A stretch of 29,019 nucleotides of DNA, taken from the NCBI RefSeq assembly GCF_003466125.1, contig NZ_QSOC01000005.1, positions 1 to 29,019 of the forward strand, given 5' to 3'. The DNA is from Collinsella sp. TM10-22. GTDB lineage: Bacteria; Actinomycetota; Coriobacteriia; Coriobacteriales; Coriobacteriaceae. The position numbers were made by a program, and so were the translations under genes. The notes under the pieces are model-generated. The model made no database searches, was not told the DNA's origin, and worked only from the letters and a program-made list of their open reading frames with translations. Within the stretch, counting starts at the first letter, position 1; each line of letters opens with the position of its first letter. Positions 17,970 to 26,759 of this stretch are shown piece by piece.

Positions 17970-17994
17970 TTAGTTGACGAAAGGTTTTATCCCT

Positions 17995-18711
17995 ATGCTG
18001 CGTGCGATGATTGTGGATGATGAGGCGCCGGCTCGCTCGGAGCTTCGCTTCTTGCTCGAGCAAACGGGCAAGATCGGCACGATCACGGAGGCGTCGAGCG
18101 TCCGCTCCGCCATCGAGATGCTTATGGAAAGTCGCGTGGATGTCGTGTTTCTCGATATCTCGATGCCCGGTGCCTCGGGCCTGCAACTTGCCGAGGCGCT
18201 GCATAAGCTCAAAAATCCGCCGGCGATCGTGTTTGTGACTGCGTATAGCGACCATGCGGTCGAGGCATTCGACGTGGATGCTGTCGATTATCTGATGAAG
18301 CCGGTCGAGGAAGCTCGCTTGGATCGCGCGATCGAGAAGGTCATGCAACGCGCTAAGCCGGTTACGGACAGCAAGGTGACCATCGAGCGTATCCCGGTGG
18401 AAAAGGGCGGCCGCAAGGTGCTCATTCCCGTGGACGACATTCGCTTTATCATGGCCAAGGACGATTACTCCTGCATCTATACCGTCGATGATCGCTTTTT
18501 GTCGACGACCTCGCTGGCGCAGTTTGAGGCCAAGCTCTGCGACTTTGGCTTCTTCCGTGTTCACCGCCGCTATATCGTCAACTTGGCGTGCGTTACCGAC
18601 GTTGAGACGGTGCCCTCGGGCGCCATCCAGCTGGGCATTACGGGCGTCGACGAACGCGTGCCGGTTTCGCGCCGCCGCGTCGTGCCGCTCAAGAAGGCTC
18701 TGAGTCTCTAG
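17995..18711 (+). CDS. LytTR-family response regulator (second pair)
   Basis: This is the partner of the kinase upstream and a paralogue of the regulator at 12090. The 238 residues carry a receiver domain with Asp8/Asp9, phosphoacceptor Asp54 in FLDISMPGA and Lys in YLMKPVEEARL. The C-terminal LytTR domain contains FFRVHRRYIVN and VPVSRRRV. ATG 17995 is used with GAAAGG 10 nt upstream; a second ATG four codons in also exists. Shared segments with the first regulator (VFLDISMPG/LFLDITMPG, KPVEEARL/KPVEDARL) support duplication of the whole kinase-regulator pair. A strong terminator follows at once, closing the operon. Confidence 0.9.
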   Translation: MLRAMIVDDEAPARSELRFLLEQTGKIGTITEASSVRSAIEMLMESRVDVVFLDISMPGASGLQLAEALHKLKNPPAIVFVTAYSDHAVEAFDVDAVDYLMKPVEEARLDRAIEKVMQRAKPVTDSKVTIERIPVEKGGRKVLIPVDDIRFIMAKDDYSCIYTVDDRFLSTTSLAQFEAKLCDFGFFRVHRRYIVNLACVTDVETVPSGAIQLGITGVDERVPVSRRRVVPLKKALSL

Positions 18712-18717
18712 CACACT

Positions 18718-18767
18718 GGCCCCGCGGCCCTGTGGACCTATCGTCTGCGGAGCCGTGGGGCCTTTTT
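18718..18767 (+). terminator. Terminator of the second kinase-regulator operon
   Basis: GGCCCCGCGGC (18718-18728) pairs with GCCGTGGGGCC (18752-18762) with one wobble, followed by TTTTT. It begins 7 nt after the regulator stop codon. Confidence 0.85.
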
Positions 18768-18806
18768 GTATGTATCTGCCAAATCGTTTTTTGCGGAAAG
18801 GATCCC

Positions 18807-19274
18807 ATGAACAGTGCAAGCGCCAAGCGTATCGACATCATCTCGGACACCCACGGCTATCTTTCGCCCGCGCTCTTAGACGAGCTTAAAGGTGCGGATT
18901 TGATTATCCATGCCGGCGACCTTACGTCGGAGATGGACTACGAGCATCTATGCACCATCGCCCCTGTGCGCGCCGTACTGGGCAACAACGATTATTACCG
19001 CGACTACGGCCCCGATGTGGATCGCCTGGCGCTCTTTACCTACGAAGGCCTCAAATTCGCTGTAGCCCACTACCGCGAAGACCTCCCGGTGGGATCCGTA
19101 GACGTAGCCATCAACGGCCACACCCACGTAACCAAAGAAGCCCAAGTGGGCCGTTGCTTGGTCCTCAACCCGGGCAGCGCCAGCTACCCCAGAGGTACCC
19201 GAGGTCCCACTATGGCCAGAATGCTCGTCAACGACGGCCAAATCATAAGCACCAAGTTTATTGACCTAGAGTAA
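18807..19274 (+). CDS. YfcE/MJ0936-type metallophosphoesterase
   Basis: This is a small cytoplasmic phosphodiesterase of the calcineurin-like superfamily. Its 155 residues show all metal-binding motifs in order: SDTHG near residue 13, HAGD near 36, GNND near 59, a lone His in VAHYRED and GHTH near 99. The closing LNPGSASYPRG stretch is characteristic of the YfcE subfamily. The natural substrate of this subfamily is generally unknown. ATG 18807 follows GGAAAGGAT. The gene lies alone between two terminators and is probably transcribed by itself. Confidence 0.88.
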   Translation: MNSASAKRIDIISDTHGYLSPALLDELKGADLIIHAGDLTSEMDYEHLCTIAPVRAVLGNNDYYRDYGPDVDRLALFTYEGLKFAVAHYREDLPVGSVDVAINGHTHVTKEAQVGRCLVLNPGSASYPRGTRGPTMARMLVNDGQIISTKFIDLE

Positions 19275-19281
19275 CCGCAAC

Positions 19282-19317
19282 AAAAACGGGGGATGCAGAT
19301 CGCATCTCCCGTTTTTT
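19282..19317 (+). terminator. Terminator of the phosphoesterase gene
   Basis: AACGGGGGATGC (19285-19296) pairs with GCATCTCCCGTT (19302-19313) with one wobble. It is preceded by A5 and followed by T-rich sequence, so it could work in both directions. Confidence 0.87.
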
Positions 19318-19374
19318 ATGAGCCAAAGGTCAAAGTTCAACAAGATCCATCAGACCAACCCCGCCGAGGAGCAC

Positions 19375-19405
19375 GCGGGCTAGCCGCGCAGCGGCGCACG
19401 CCCGC
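19375..19405. other. GC-rich hairpin
   Basis: GCGGGC/GCCCGC (19375-19380 and 19400-19405) enclose an inner stem GCCGC-GCA-GCGGC (19383-19395). It lies in non-coding DNA between a terminator and the large palindrome. No function is evident. Confidence 0.4.
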
Positions 19406-19431
19406 AAAACTGGTTGAATAATGTGACGGCA

Positions 19432-19574
19432 GGGAGGGTCTCCGGGGCTGAGGGCAGGGGTTAAGTTTGTCGCGAGTTCCGCACGCAAAGGAAAGCACTT
19501 AATGTGCTTTCCGTCTTGCGCAGGACTGTAGAGCAGCAAACTTAACCCCCGCCCTCAGCCCCGGAGACCCTCCC
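19432..19574. repeat. 143-bp imperfect palindrome with 38-bp arms
   Basis: The left arm 19432-19469 is complementary to the right arm 19537-19574 with one mismatch in 38. The centre holds a second hairpin, GGAAAGCAC (19490-19498) with GTGCTTTCC (19504-19512), flanked by CGCAA/TTGCG. The core resembles the GGAAAGC repeats at 6029-6200. It ends about 33 bp before the tRNA promoter. It may be a REP/MITE-like element. The sequence shows no protein gene. Confidence 0.8.
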
Positions 19575-19584
19575 GGAGGGACCG

Positions 19585-19636
19585 AAAAATTTTTTCAAAA
19601 AAGTTGTTGCGTGCCGGACAGACTTCTGTGTATACT
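19585..19636 (+). promoter_or_regulatory. tRNA-Asp promoter with UP-like A/T tract
   Basis: The -35 is TTGCGT (19607-19612) and the -10 is TATACT (19631-19636), with 18 nt between them. A run AAAAATTTTTTCAAAAAA (19585-19602) lies just upstream of the -35, like the UP elements of stable-RNA promoters. Confidence 0.6.
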
Positions 19637-19682
19637 AATCCCCGCAGCGCACGCGAGCGGAAACAAACGCGAACGCCTGCCT

Positions 19683-19760
<78 letters not shown>

Positions 19761-19771
19761 ACGCAATTAAA

Positions 19772-19796
19772 GCCACGTCTTCGGACGTGGCTTTTT
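19772..19796 (+). terminator. Terminator of tRNA-Asp
   Basis: GCCACGTC (19772-19779), the stable tetraloop TTCG and GACGTGGC (19784-19791) are followed by TTTTT. Confidence 0.93.
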
Positions 19797-19930
19797 GCGT
19801 TTGATGCACTTTGTTTCGATAGAACGATCGCCCTGGCGCATCTTCGCCCAGAATCCCCGTACCTTCGGGAACGCAAGTAAAATCCAATAAGTATATCTGT
19901 CTAAACAGCAGCTTTGTTGCGCAACACCTG

Positions 19931-20119
19931 TTCAACGAGACAGGGGGTTAGGTTATACTAAATTGCACTGTAGGCCGCATCTGATGCATTTCGCTCCAAG
20001 CGCGGCACTCAGTGGATATCCTATTTATCATTTGGATGTCCTAGCGGTCATTTAGCGTCTCGACACAAGCTCGGCCCCGGAGCTCGTTCGAGCTGTTCGT
20101 ATTCCTTGAAAGGGGAAAA
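19931..20119 (+). promoter_or_regulatory. Promoter and leader of the Rrf2 regulator with tandem 20-bp repeat
   Basis: A -10 TATACT (19954-19959) with a weak -35 TTCAAC (19931-19936, 17-nt spacer) is present. Downstream, two adjacent 20-bp units (20014-20033 and 20034-20053) agree at 15 positions, each starting GGATnTCCTA and ending TCATTT. The units also form an inverted pair ATATCC-N12-GGATGT. A small hairpin AGCTCG-TT-CGAGCT (20081-20094) lies before the SD. The repeat is a candidate autoregulatory site. The remaining part from 19797 to 19930 shows nothing I can name. Confidence 0.45.
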
Positions 20120-20605
20120 ATGGACATATCGAGGAAGACTGATTACGCCCTTCGTATGCTGGCGATGCTTACCGAGGATCCGGAGCGTTTGCTTTCTGTT
20201 CGCACCGCTGCCGAAGAGGTCAATGTCCCGTATTCGTTTGCCCGTTCGATCCAACACGGTTTGGTCCAGGCCGGTATTGTGGAGAGCCTGCGTGGCGTCC
20301 ACGGTGGAATGCGTCTCAAGGTCAGTCCGGACGATGTCACCATCCGCCAGGTCGTCGAGGCTGTTCAGGGCCCTATGGTTATGAACGATTGCACCGCGCC
20401 CGATGGTGACTGTGCGCGCATGGGCACGTGCTGCTATCATCCCCTGTGGGCCGGAGCCCAGGCGTTGATGCGCGACTACCTCGATTCCGTTTCGCTCGGC
20501 GACATCGTCGCCCATCGCCAGTTCCCGGCTGTCGATCCCAAGTTCGCCGATCGCGATGCGTTTCCCGAGTACGCCACCTGTGCGTGCGCCTGCCGGGAGG
20601 AATAG
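20120..20605 (+). CDS. Rrf2/IscR-family Fe-S-sensing transcriptional regulator
   Basis: This winged-helix regulator probably reads iron-sulfur status, nitric oxide or oxidative stress. The 161 residues start with MDISRKTDYALRML, the family N-terminus. The recognition helix region is about 28-50, and the wing contains LRGVHGGMRL. The cluster-binding cysteines are Cys91, Cys98 and Cys104, with an adjacent Cys105, a spacing close to IscR/NsrR. The C-terminus has an extra CACAC motif. SD GAAAGGGG precedes the ATG. It lies 21 nt before a DNA glycosylase gene, with rubrerythrin next, which fits control of a stress group. The exact ligand class (IscR, NsrR or other) is not decided by sequence. Confidence 0.87.
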   Translation: MDISRKTDYALRMLAMLTEDPERLLSVRTAAEEVNVPYSFARSIQHGLVQAGIVESLRGVHGGMRLKVSPDDVTIRQVVEAVQGPMVMNDCTAPDGDCARMGTCCYHPLWAGAQALMRDYLDSVSLGDIVAHRQFPAVDPKFADRDAFPEYATCACACREE

Positions 20606-20626
20606 CGCCGCATAAGGAGCATTGCC

Positions 20627-21532
20627 ATGATTCAGGACCCCTTTCGTTCGATGATTCGTTCGGAAGGGGTTCTGCGTTATCGCGACCTTCCGTGGCGCCG
20701 CACGCGCGACCCATATATCATCTGGCTCTCCGAGGTCATGCTGCAGCAGACACAGGTTCCGCGCGTGGAGACGCGCATGCCGGCGTGGCTCGATCGCTTT
20801 CCGACCGTCCGGGCGCTCGCTCAGGCCGCGCCTTCCGATGTTTTAGACGCTTGGCAGGGCATGGGCTACAATCGACGCGCTCTGGCGCTCCACAAGGCCG
20901 CTCAGCGCGTTGCAGAGGACTGGGATGGGGAGTTTCCGCGTGAGACGCGCGACTTGGTCGCTCTGCCTGGTATTGGCCCGGCAACGGCGCAGGGTATCCG
21001 GTCGTTTGCGTTTGATCTTCCGGGTGTGTATCTGGAGACCAACGTGCGCACGGTCTTTCTGCATCATTTCTTTCCCGATGTGCCCGCCGTTCCCGATCGC
21101 GAACTGGTGCCGCTGATTCAGGCGGCCTGTCCGGCGGCCCCCGGTGCGGCGCTCGACAAGATCGCTCCCTTTGCCGTGCCGCTCGATGATGCCGATACGC
21201 CGCGCGCGTGGTATTACGCGTTGCTAGATTACGGCGCATATCTAAAAAAGACGTTGCCCAATCCGTCCAGGCGCTCGGCGGGCTATAGCCGTCAATCAAA
21301 GTTTGAGGGCTCGCGTCGCCAAAAGCGCGCGCATATCGTGCGCATGTTGCTGGCAGCGCGCGATGACCAGCCGGCGGGGATTACGCTCGATGAGGCCGTC
21401 GCAGGCGTTGACGAGATGGAGGCGGCGGCCGGTCGAGCGCCGGTCGAGTGTGAGCTGGTCGCGAGTATTCTGGCCGATCTGGAGCGCGAGGGCTTTTGCC
21501 GCTCCGAGGACGATCGTTGGCTGAGTGTGTAG
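20627..21532 (+). CDS. HhH-GPD DNA glycosylase, MutY/Nth-like, without Fe-S cysteines
   Basis: This is a predicted base-excision repair glycosylase. The 301 residues align with MutY over the HhH-GPD fold: Glu36 in SEVMLQQTQV is the MutY catalytic Glu, and LPGIGPATAQGI (113-124) is the helix-hairpin-helix. At the position of the catalytic Asp (LDGNV in MutY, DTHV in Nth) this protein has Glu137 in LETNV. After DYGAYLKK the four-cysteine Fe-S loop is missing and is replaced by LPNPSRRSAGYSRQSKFEG. The C-terminal region (about 235-301) may be a small winged-helix domain rather than the NUDIX-like domain of MutY. It is probably co-transcribed with the Rrf2 gene. Adenine specificity is inferred only. 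Confidence 0.78.
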   Translation: MIQDPFRSMIRSEGVLRYRDLPWRRTRDPYIIWLSEVMLQQTQVPRVETRMPAWLDRFPTVRALAQAAPSDVLDAWQGMGYNRRALALHKAAQRVAEDWDGEFPRETRDLVALPGIGPATAQGIRSFAFDLPGVYLETNVRTVFLHHFFPDVPAVPDRELVPLIQAACPAAPGAALDKIAPFAVPLDDADTPRAWYYALLDYGAYLKKTLPNPSRRSAGYSRQSKFEGSRRQKRAHIVRMLLAARDDQPAGITLDEAVAGVDEMEAAAGRAPVECELVASILADLEREGFCRSEDDRWLSV

Positions 21533-21570
21533 CCCGCTCGAATTTTAAGGTTTAGATTTTCGGCAGGGGG

Positions 21571-21607
21571 TACCATAAAATAAGGCCGCTCAAAGCCTAT
21601 GGGCGGC
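21571..21607 (+). promoter_or_regulatory. Candidate rubrerythrin promoter and leader hairpin
   Basis: TACCAT (21571-21576) is a possible -10, though no good -35 is seen. GCCGC (21585-21589) pairs with GCGGC (21603-21607) in the leader. The pattern suggests that rubrerythrin can be transcribed independently of the two genes before it. Confidence 0.3.
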
Positions 21608-21630
21608 ATGTATTGAAGGGAAGTACACCT

Positions 21631-22170
21631 ATGGATTTTGAGAGCTCTCAAACCAAGAAGAACCTCGAGACCGCTTTTGCCGGTGAGTCTCAGGCGCACA
21701 CCAAGTATCGCTACTATGCATCCAAGGCAAAAAAGGACGGCTACGTTCAGATCTCGAATATCTTTGCCGAGACGGCGGGCAACGAGTCCGAGCACGCCAA
21801 GCTGTGGTTTAAGTATCTGCACGATGGCGCCGTTCCCAGCACTCTGGATAACCTGCGCGATGCCGCCGCGGGAGAGAACTACGAGTGGACCGAGATGTAC
21901 GACGAGTTTGCCAAGACCGCCGAGGAGGAGGGCTTTGCCGAGATCGCCGCGAAGTTCCGCGGCGTCGCTGCTGTCGAGAAGGCTCACGAGGAGCGCTACA
22001 ACAAGCTCGTCGAGCGCATTGAGTCGGGCGAGGTGTTTGAGCGCGAGGGTGTAAAGGTGTGGAAGTGCCTGAACTGCGGACACCTGCATGTTGGTGCCGA
22101 GGCGCCCGAGGTGTGCCCGGTGTGCAACCACCCGAAGGCGTACTTTGAGGAGCAGGTGGTGAACTACTAG
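21631..22170 (+). CDS. rbr: Rubrerythrin
   Basis: This cytoplasmic non-haem diiron protein reduces hydrogen peroxide in anaerobes. The 179 residues contain an N-terminal ferritin-like four-helix domain (about 1-140) with the iron ligands in [19 protein letters not shown] and [10 protein letters not shown]-terminal rubredoxin-like domain has CLNCG and CPVCN, the four cysteines for one iron. The length is normal. SD GAAGGGA lies before the ATG at 21631; an upstream in-frame start would have no family resemblance. Position after the Rrf2 regulator and glycosylase genes fits a peroxide-defence role. A large palindrome follows 20 nt after its stop. Confidence 0.95.
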   Translation: MDFESSQTKKNLETAFAGESQAHTKYRYYASKAKKDGYVQISNIFAETAGNESEHAKLWFKYLHDGAVPSTLDNLRDAAAGENYEWTEMYDEFAKTAEEEGFAEIAAKFRGVAAVEKAHEERYNKLVERIESGEVFEREGVKVWKCLNCGHLHVGAEAPEVCPVCNHPKAYFEEQVVNY

Positions 22171-22190
22171 CGCGTGGCGCTGGCTGCTGC

Positions 22191-22278
22191 GGGGCGCGGG
22201 GCGGGGAGATACCTTTCCCTCTCGCTCACGGCTTCGCAGAGTCGCGCGAGGGAAAGGTATCTCCCCGCCCCGCGCCCC
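22191..22278. repeat. 88-bp palindrome with 35-bp arms
   Basis: The left arm 22191-22225 is complementary to the right arm 22244-22278 with one mismatch in 35, around an 18-nt loop. As RNA it would form a very stable hairpin just after rubrerythrin, which could protect the 3' end. There is no T-run. It is similar in design, though not in sequence, to the palindrome at 19432-19574. Confidence 0.8.
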
Positions 22279-22329
22279 GGCGTTGGGTCGTCGCGTGCTC
22301 GCTACAGAAAAGCTGATATTAAAGTTTGT

Positions 22330-22358
22330 GTGCCGCCCCCTATGGGGCGGCACGTTTT
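22330..22358 (+). terminator. Rho-independent terminator
   Basis: GTGCCGCCCC (22330-22339) and GGGGCGGCAC (22344-22353) form a perfect 10-bp stem with a 4-nt loop, followed by GTTTTG. It probably ends the rubrerythrin transcript after the large palindrome. Confidence 0.85.
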
Positions 22359-22368
22359 GTGTGGGGGC

Positions 22369-22571
22369 GGACAGTTAGTTCAGATTCGTATTTTCCAATC
22401 GCTCGATGGCTGTCTTTTGGGTCCTTGGAGGTCTGTTGGGCGTCATTTGGATGCCTGTTACGCCTGACTTTGGGTCTTTGATGTCCGTTATGGGGGACCA
22501 AAATGCAGCAAACGGAGCGTGTCGGCCCTTCTGTGGGGGGTCTGATTTATACATATCTGAACTAACTGTCC
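22369..22571. repeat. 203-bp element with 22-bp inverted ends
   Basis: The ends 22369-22390 and 22550-22571 are inverted copies with two mismatches, the outer 17 bp matching exactly (GGACAGTTAGTTCAGAT). Two nested internal stems are visible: TTTTGGGTCC/GGACCAAAA (22415-22424 and 22495-22503) and GGCGT/ACGCC (22439-22443 and 22460-22464). No target-site duplication is obvious. It is too short for a transposase. A MITE-like element or a structured RNA would both fit. Confidence 0.6.
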
Positions 22572-22854
22572 AGGCTGCTTCGCTTGGGGCTGTCACGTTT
22601 TACTTGAGGTCCCGGTCTCCACAATTTTCGTCAAGCTTTTGGTTAGATTTTGGTCAGCTGGCGTAAGGGTGGAAGGCCAAAAGATTGCTGGCGAAAAAAG
22701 CTCAGAGAAAGTGCTGGTAGGGGAGTTGTTGAGCTTTTCGACAGCTTTTGAGCAAAAGAAACTTTGTGGCTATTGCCGGCGATTGCGTTGCCGCGGTCAT
22801 GGCGGTGCGGGATGCTGGCCGTAAGCGTCGAATGCCCCGATTTTGGAGGCCAAC
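22572..22854 (+). other. Non-coding stretch before the small membrane protein gene
   Basis: I see no gene here. One inverted repeat, AAAAGCTCA (22696-22704) with TGAGCTTTT (22730-22738), lies about 120 nt before the next start and could be an operator. The stretch is less GC-rich than nearby coding DNA until about 22770. Promoter boxes are not clear. Confidence 0.35.
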
Positions 22855-23289
22855 ATGGATCTGTTTCTTGAGACTCCGCAGCAACAAGCTGAGCGCATGC
22901 TGCGTCAGCAGCAACGACTCATGGAGATGCAAATGCAAGGGGTTGCCAACCAGGCGCCCGTGCAAAACGTCGTGCCCGCTGCTGTACCTGCAGCTGTGCC
23001 CGGGTGTGAATCGGCGCCAGAGGCCTATTCCGTACAGCAAGATTCATATGCGCAGGAGCTCGCGTTCGACAAACGCCGCGCGCGCCGCCGCCGTTTGGGC
23101 CAGCGCCTGCGCACATTGGCGATGATCGTGCTCATCCCGTTGGGGCTTGCGGCCATCTTTCTGGCGTCGTATGCCCTCACGTGCATCCTCAACGGCGCAT
23201 CGCCCAACGAGGTGCTTCAACATCTAGCGGCCCTGGGCCAGCGCCTAGGTGACGTCATAACAACCATCCGCGCCGGCTGGGAGAGCTAG
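22855..23289 (+). CDS. Small single-pass membrane protein, unknown function
   Basis: I do not recognise this 144-residue protein. The N-terminus (about 1-70) is rich in Gln, Met, Ala and Val, with a heptad-like run of Gln and Glu at 9-30 that could form a short coiled coil. A basic patch KRRARRRR follows near residue 68-75. One membrane segment lies at about 85-107, and a short extracytoplasmic tail ends the protein. By the positive-inside rule the N-terminus should be cytoplasmic. SD GGAGG lies 5 nt before ATG 22855. It precedes the rmuC gene by 124 nt with no terminator seen between them. Confidence 0.65.
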   Translation: MDLFLETPQQQAERMLRQQQRLMEMQMQGVANQAPVQNVVPAAVPAAVPGCESAPEAYSVQQDSYAQELAFDKRRARRRRLGQRLRTLAMIVLIPLGLAAIFLASYALTCILNGASPNEVLQHLAALGQRLGDVITTIRAGWES

Positions 23290-23413
23290 CGTTTTAACGC
23301 CCGCGGCTATAAGAGAAATTTGTCTGCAAGGCAGTGAGTGATCCGTGTGTATGGCGGGGTAAGATTGATCGCGGTTTTGATTGGTGCTCGATTGGGTTTG
23401 TTGGGCGGAGTTT

Positions 23414-24769
23414 ATGTCTGCTATTGATATTGTGCTTGTTGTGATCGCCTTGGTGGCGGTGGGGGTTGCTGTGGCTTGCGCCATCCAGCTCAAGAGCCTG
23501 CGTGCCGAGTTGCGGGAGCGTGGCGACAGTAGCGCGGAAACGCTGGCAGCACTTGAGCAGGCCAACAACGCGCTCGATGCCCTGAACGTCGCGCTGGCTG
23601 AAACCCGCCGCACGGCCAATGCCATCGCGCAGCAGCAGACGACCGATGCGGCCGTGGAGCAGCAACGTTACCTGGCCATCGCACGCGAGTTCTCGCAAGC
23701 TGGTGACCGTATGGATGACCTGCGCCGCGAGACGACCCAACAGCTCGGCGCCAACCGCGAGGGCATCGAGCAGCGCCTGGACAAGGTGCGCGAGACGGTC
23801 GATGCCCAGCTGGGCGCCATCCGCAAGGACAACAACGTGCAGCTCGATCAGATGCGCGCGACGGTGGACGAGAAGCTCTCCCGCACGCTCAACGACCGTC
23901 TGTCGGCATCGTTTAAGCAGGTGAGCGACCAGCTCGAGGCCGTGTATAAGGGCCTGGGCGATATGCAATCTATCGCCACCGGCGTGGGCGACCTTAAACG
24001 TGTGCTGGGCAACGTGAAGGCGCGTGGTATTTTGGGCGAGGTGCAGCTGGGCGCGATCCTGGCGGACATCCTCACACCCGACCAGTATCTGGAAAACGTC
24101 GCCACCAAGCCCGGCGCCTCGGAGCGCGTTGAGTTTGCCGTCAAGCTGCCGGTAGACGAGGGAGACCCCGTGCTGCTGCCAATCGACTCCAAATTCCCGG
24201 GCGATGCGTATGAGCATCTGCTCGATGCCCAGGAGTCGGGCGACGCGGAGGCCGTCGCCGCCGCGCGCAAGACGCTCGACACCATGGTCAAGCGCGAGGC
24301 TAAAGACATTTGCGAAAAGTACCTGAGTGTGCCGGCAACGACCAACTTTGGCATCATGTTCGTGCCGTTTGAGGGACTGTACGCCGAGATCGTCAGCCGC
24401 CCCGGGCTTATCGAGACCCTGGGCCGCGACTATCACGTCAACGTAGCCGGTCCCAGCACCATGGCCGCCATCCTCAACAGCCTGCAGATGAGCTACCAGA
24501 CGTTTAAGTTGCAAAAACGCACCGACGACGTGCTGCGTGTGCTTTCCGCCGTCAAGGCCGAGCTGCCGCGCTATCAGGCGGCGCTGCGCCGCGCCCAGCA
24601 GCAGATCGAGACCGCGGGCAAGACGGTCGAGGGCATCATCACCACGCGCACCAACGTTATGGAGCGCAAGCTCAAGGATATCGACGCGCTGGAAGATGCC
24701 GAGGAGGCCGACGAGGTCTTGGGGCTCACGTCTGCGGGCCTGCTTGCAGGGCAAGAAGACGAGGACTAG
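23414..24769 (+). CDS. rmuC: DNA recombination protein RmuC
   Basis: RmuC proteins limit recombination at inverted repeats and belong to a nuclease-like fold (Pfam PF02646). The 451 residues have an N-terminal membrane anchor (about 5-25) and a long Gln/Glu/Arg-rich coiled coil (about 28-190). The conserved core (about 195-420) carries GILGEVQLGAILADIL, LPIDSKFPGDAYEHL and the NFGIMFVPFEGLYAE segment. Start ATG 23414 follows GGAG closely; eleven upstream codons from a GTG are less likely. A possible -10 TAAGAT (23362-23367) suggests its own promoter. This chromosome region has several long inverted repeats, the kind of DNA RmuC acts on in E. coli, though this link is only suggestive. Confidence 0.92.
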   Translation: MSAIDIVLVVIALVAVGVAVACAIQLKSLRAELRERGDSSAETLAALEQANNALDALNVALAETRRTANAIAQQQTTDAAVEQQRYLAIAREFSQAGDRMDDLRRETTQQLGANREGIEQRLDKVRETVDAQLGAIRKDNNVQLDQMRATVDEKLSRTLNDRLSASFKQVSDQLEAVYKGLGDMQSIATGVGDLKRVLGNVKARGILGEVQLGAILADILTPDQYLENVATKPGASERVEFAVKLPVDEGDPVLLPIDSKFPGDAYEHLLDAQESGDAEAVAAARKTLDTMVKREAKDICEKYLSVPATTNFGIMFVPFEGLYAEIVSRPGLIETLGRDYHVNVAGPSTMAAILNSLQMSYQTFKLQKRTDDVLRVLSAVKAELPRYQAALRRAQQQIETAGKTVEGIITTRTNVMERKLKDIDALEDAEEADEVLGLTSAGLLAGQEDED

Positions 24770-24893
24770 CCGCACCTGACGGCGGGGCGTCTGCGCAGGC
24801 GCGGGGCGCAGCGCTTCTCGCATCGCACTTGCCTAAAGCGCACTTTAATGTGCAACAATGGTGTTTCGCCCTATCAGATGCGAAAGGAAGCCC

Positions 24894-26696
<1,803 letters not shown>

Positions 26697-26759
26697 CGAC
26701 CCTATACGTGGGACAATTGTGCTCATAAGTTTATTGTGCCGTTGAGCCGAGGAGTCGTT

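Noticed and set aside
22406..22666. 86-codon frame crossing the right end of the 203-bp element
   Set aside because: No SD, no family resemblance, and it runs through the inverted repeat. Frames on both strands are open here, so openness is not evidence of coding.
23294..24823. Minus-strand frame of 509 codons covering the whole rmuC gene
   Set aside because: Same antisense artefact; rich in His, Arg and Leu with no recognisable domain, while the + frame is a clear RmuC.
24770..24893. Terminator after rmuC
   Set aside because: GC-rich imperfect palindromes are present near 24790-24815, but there is no T-run and the stems are poor.
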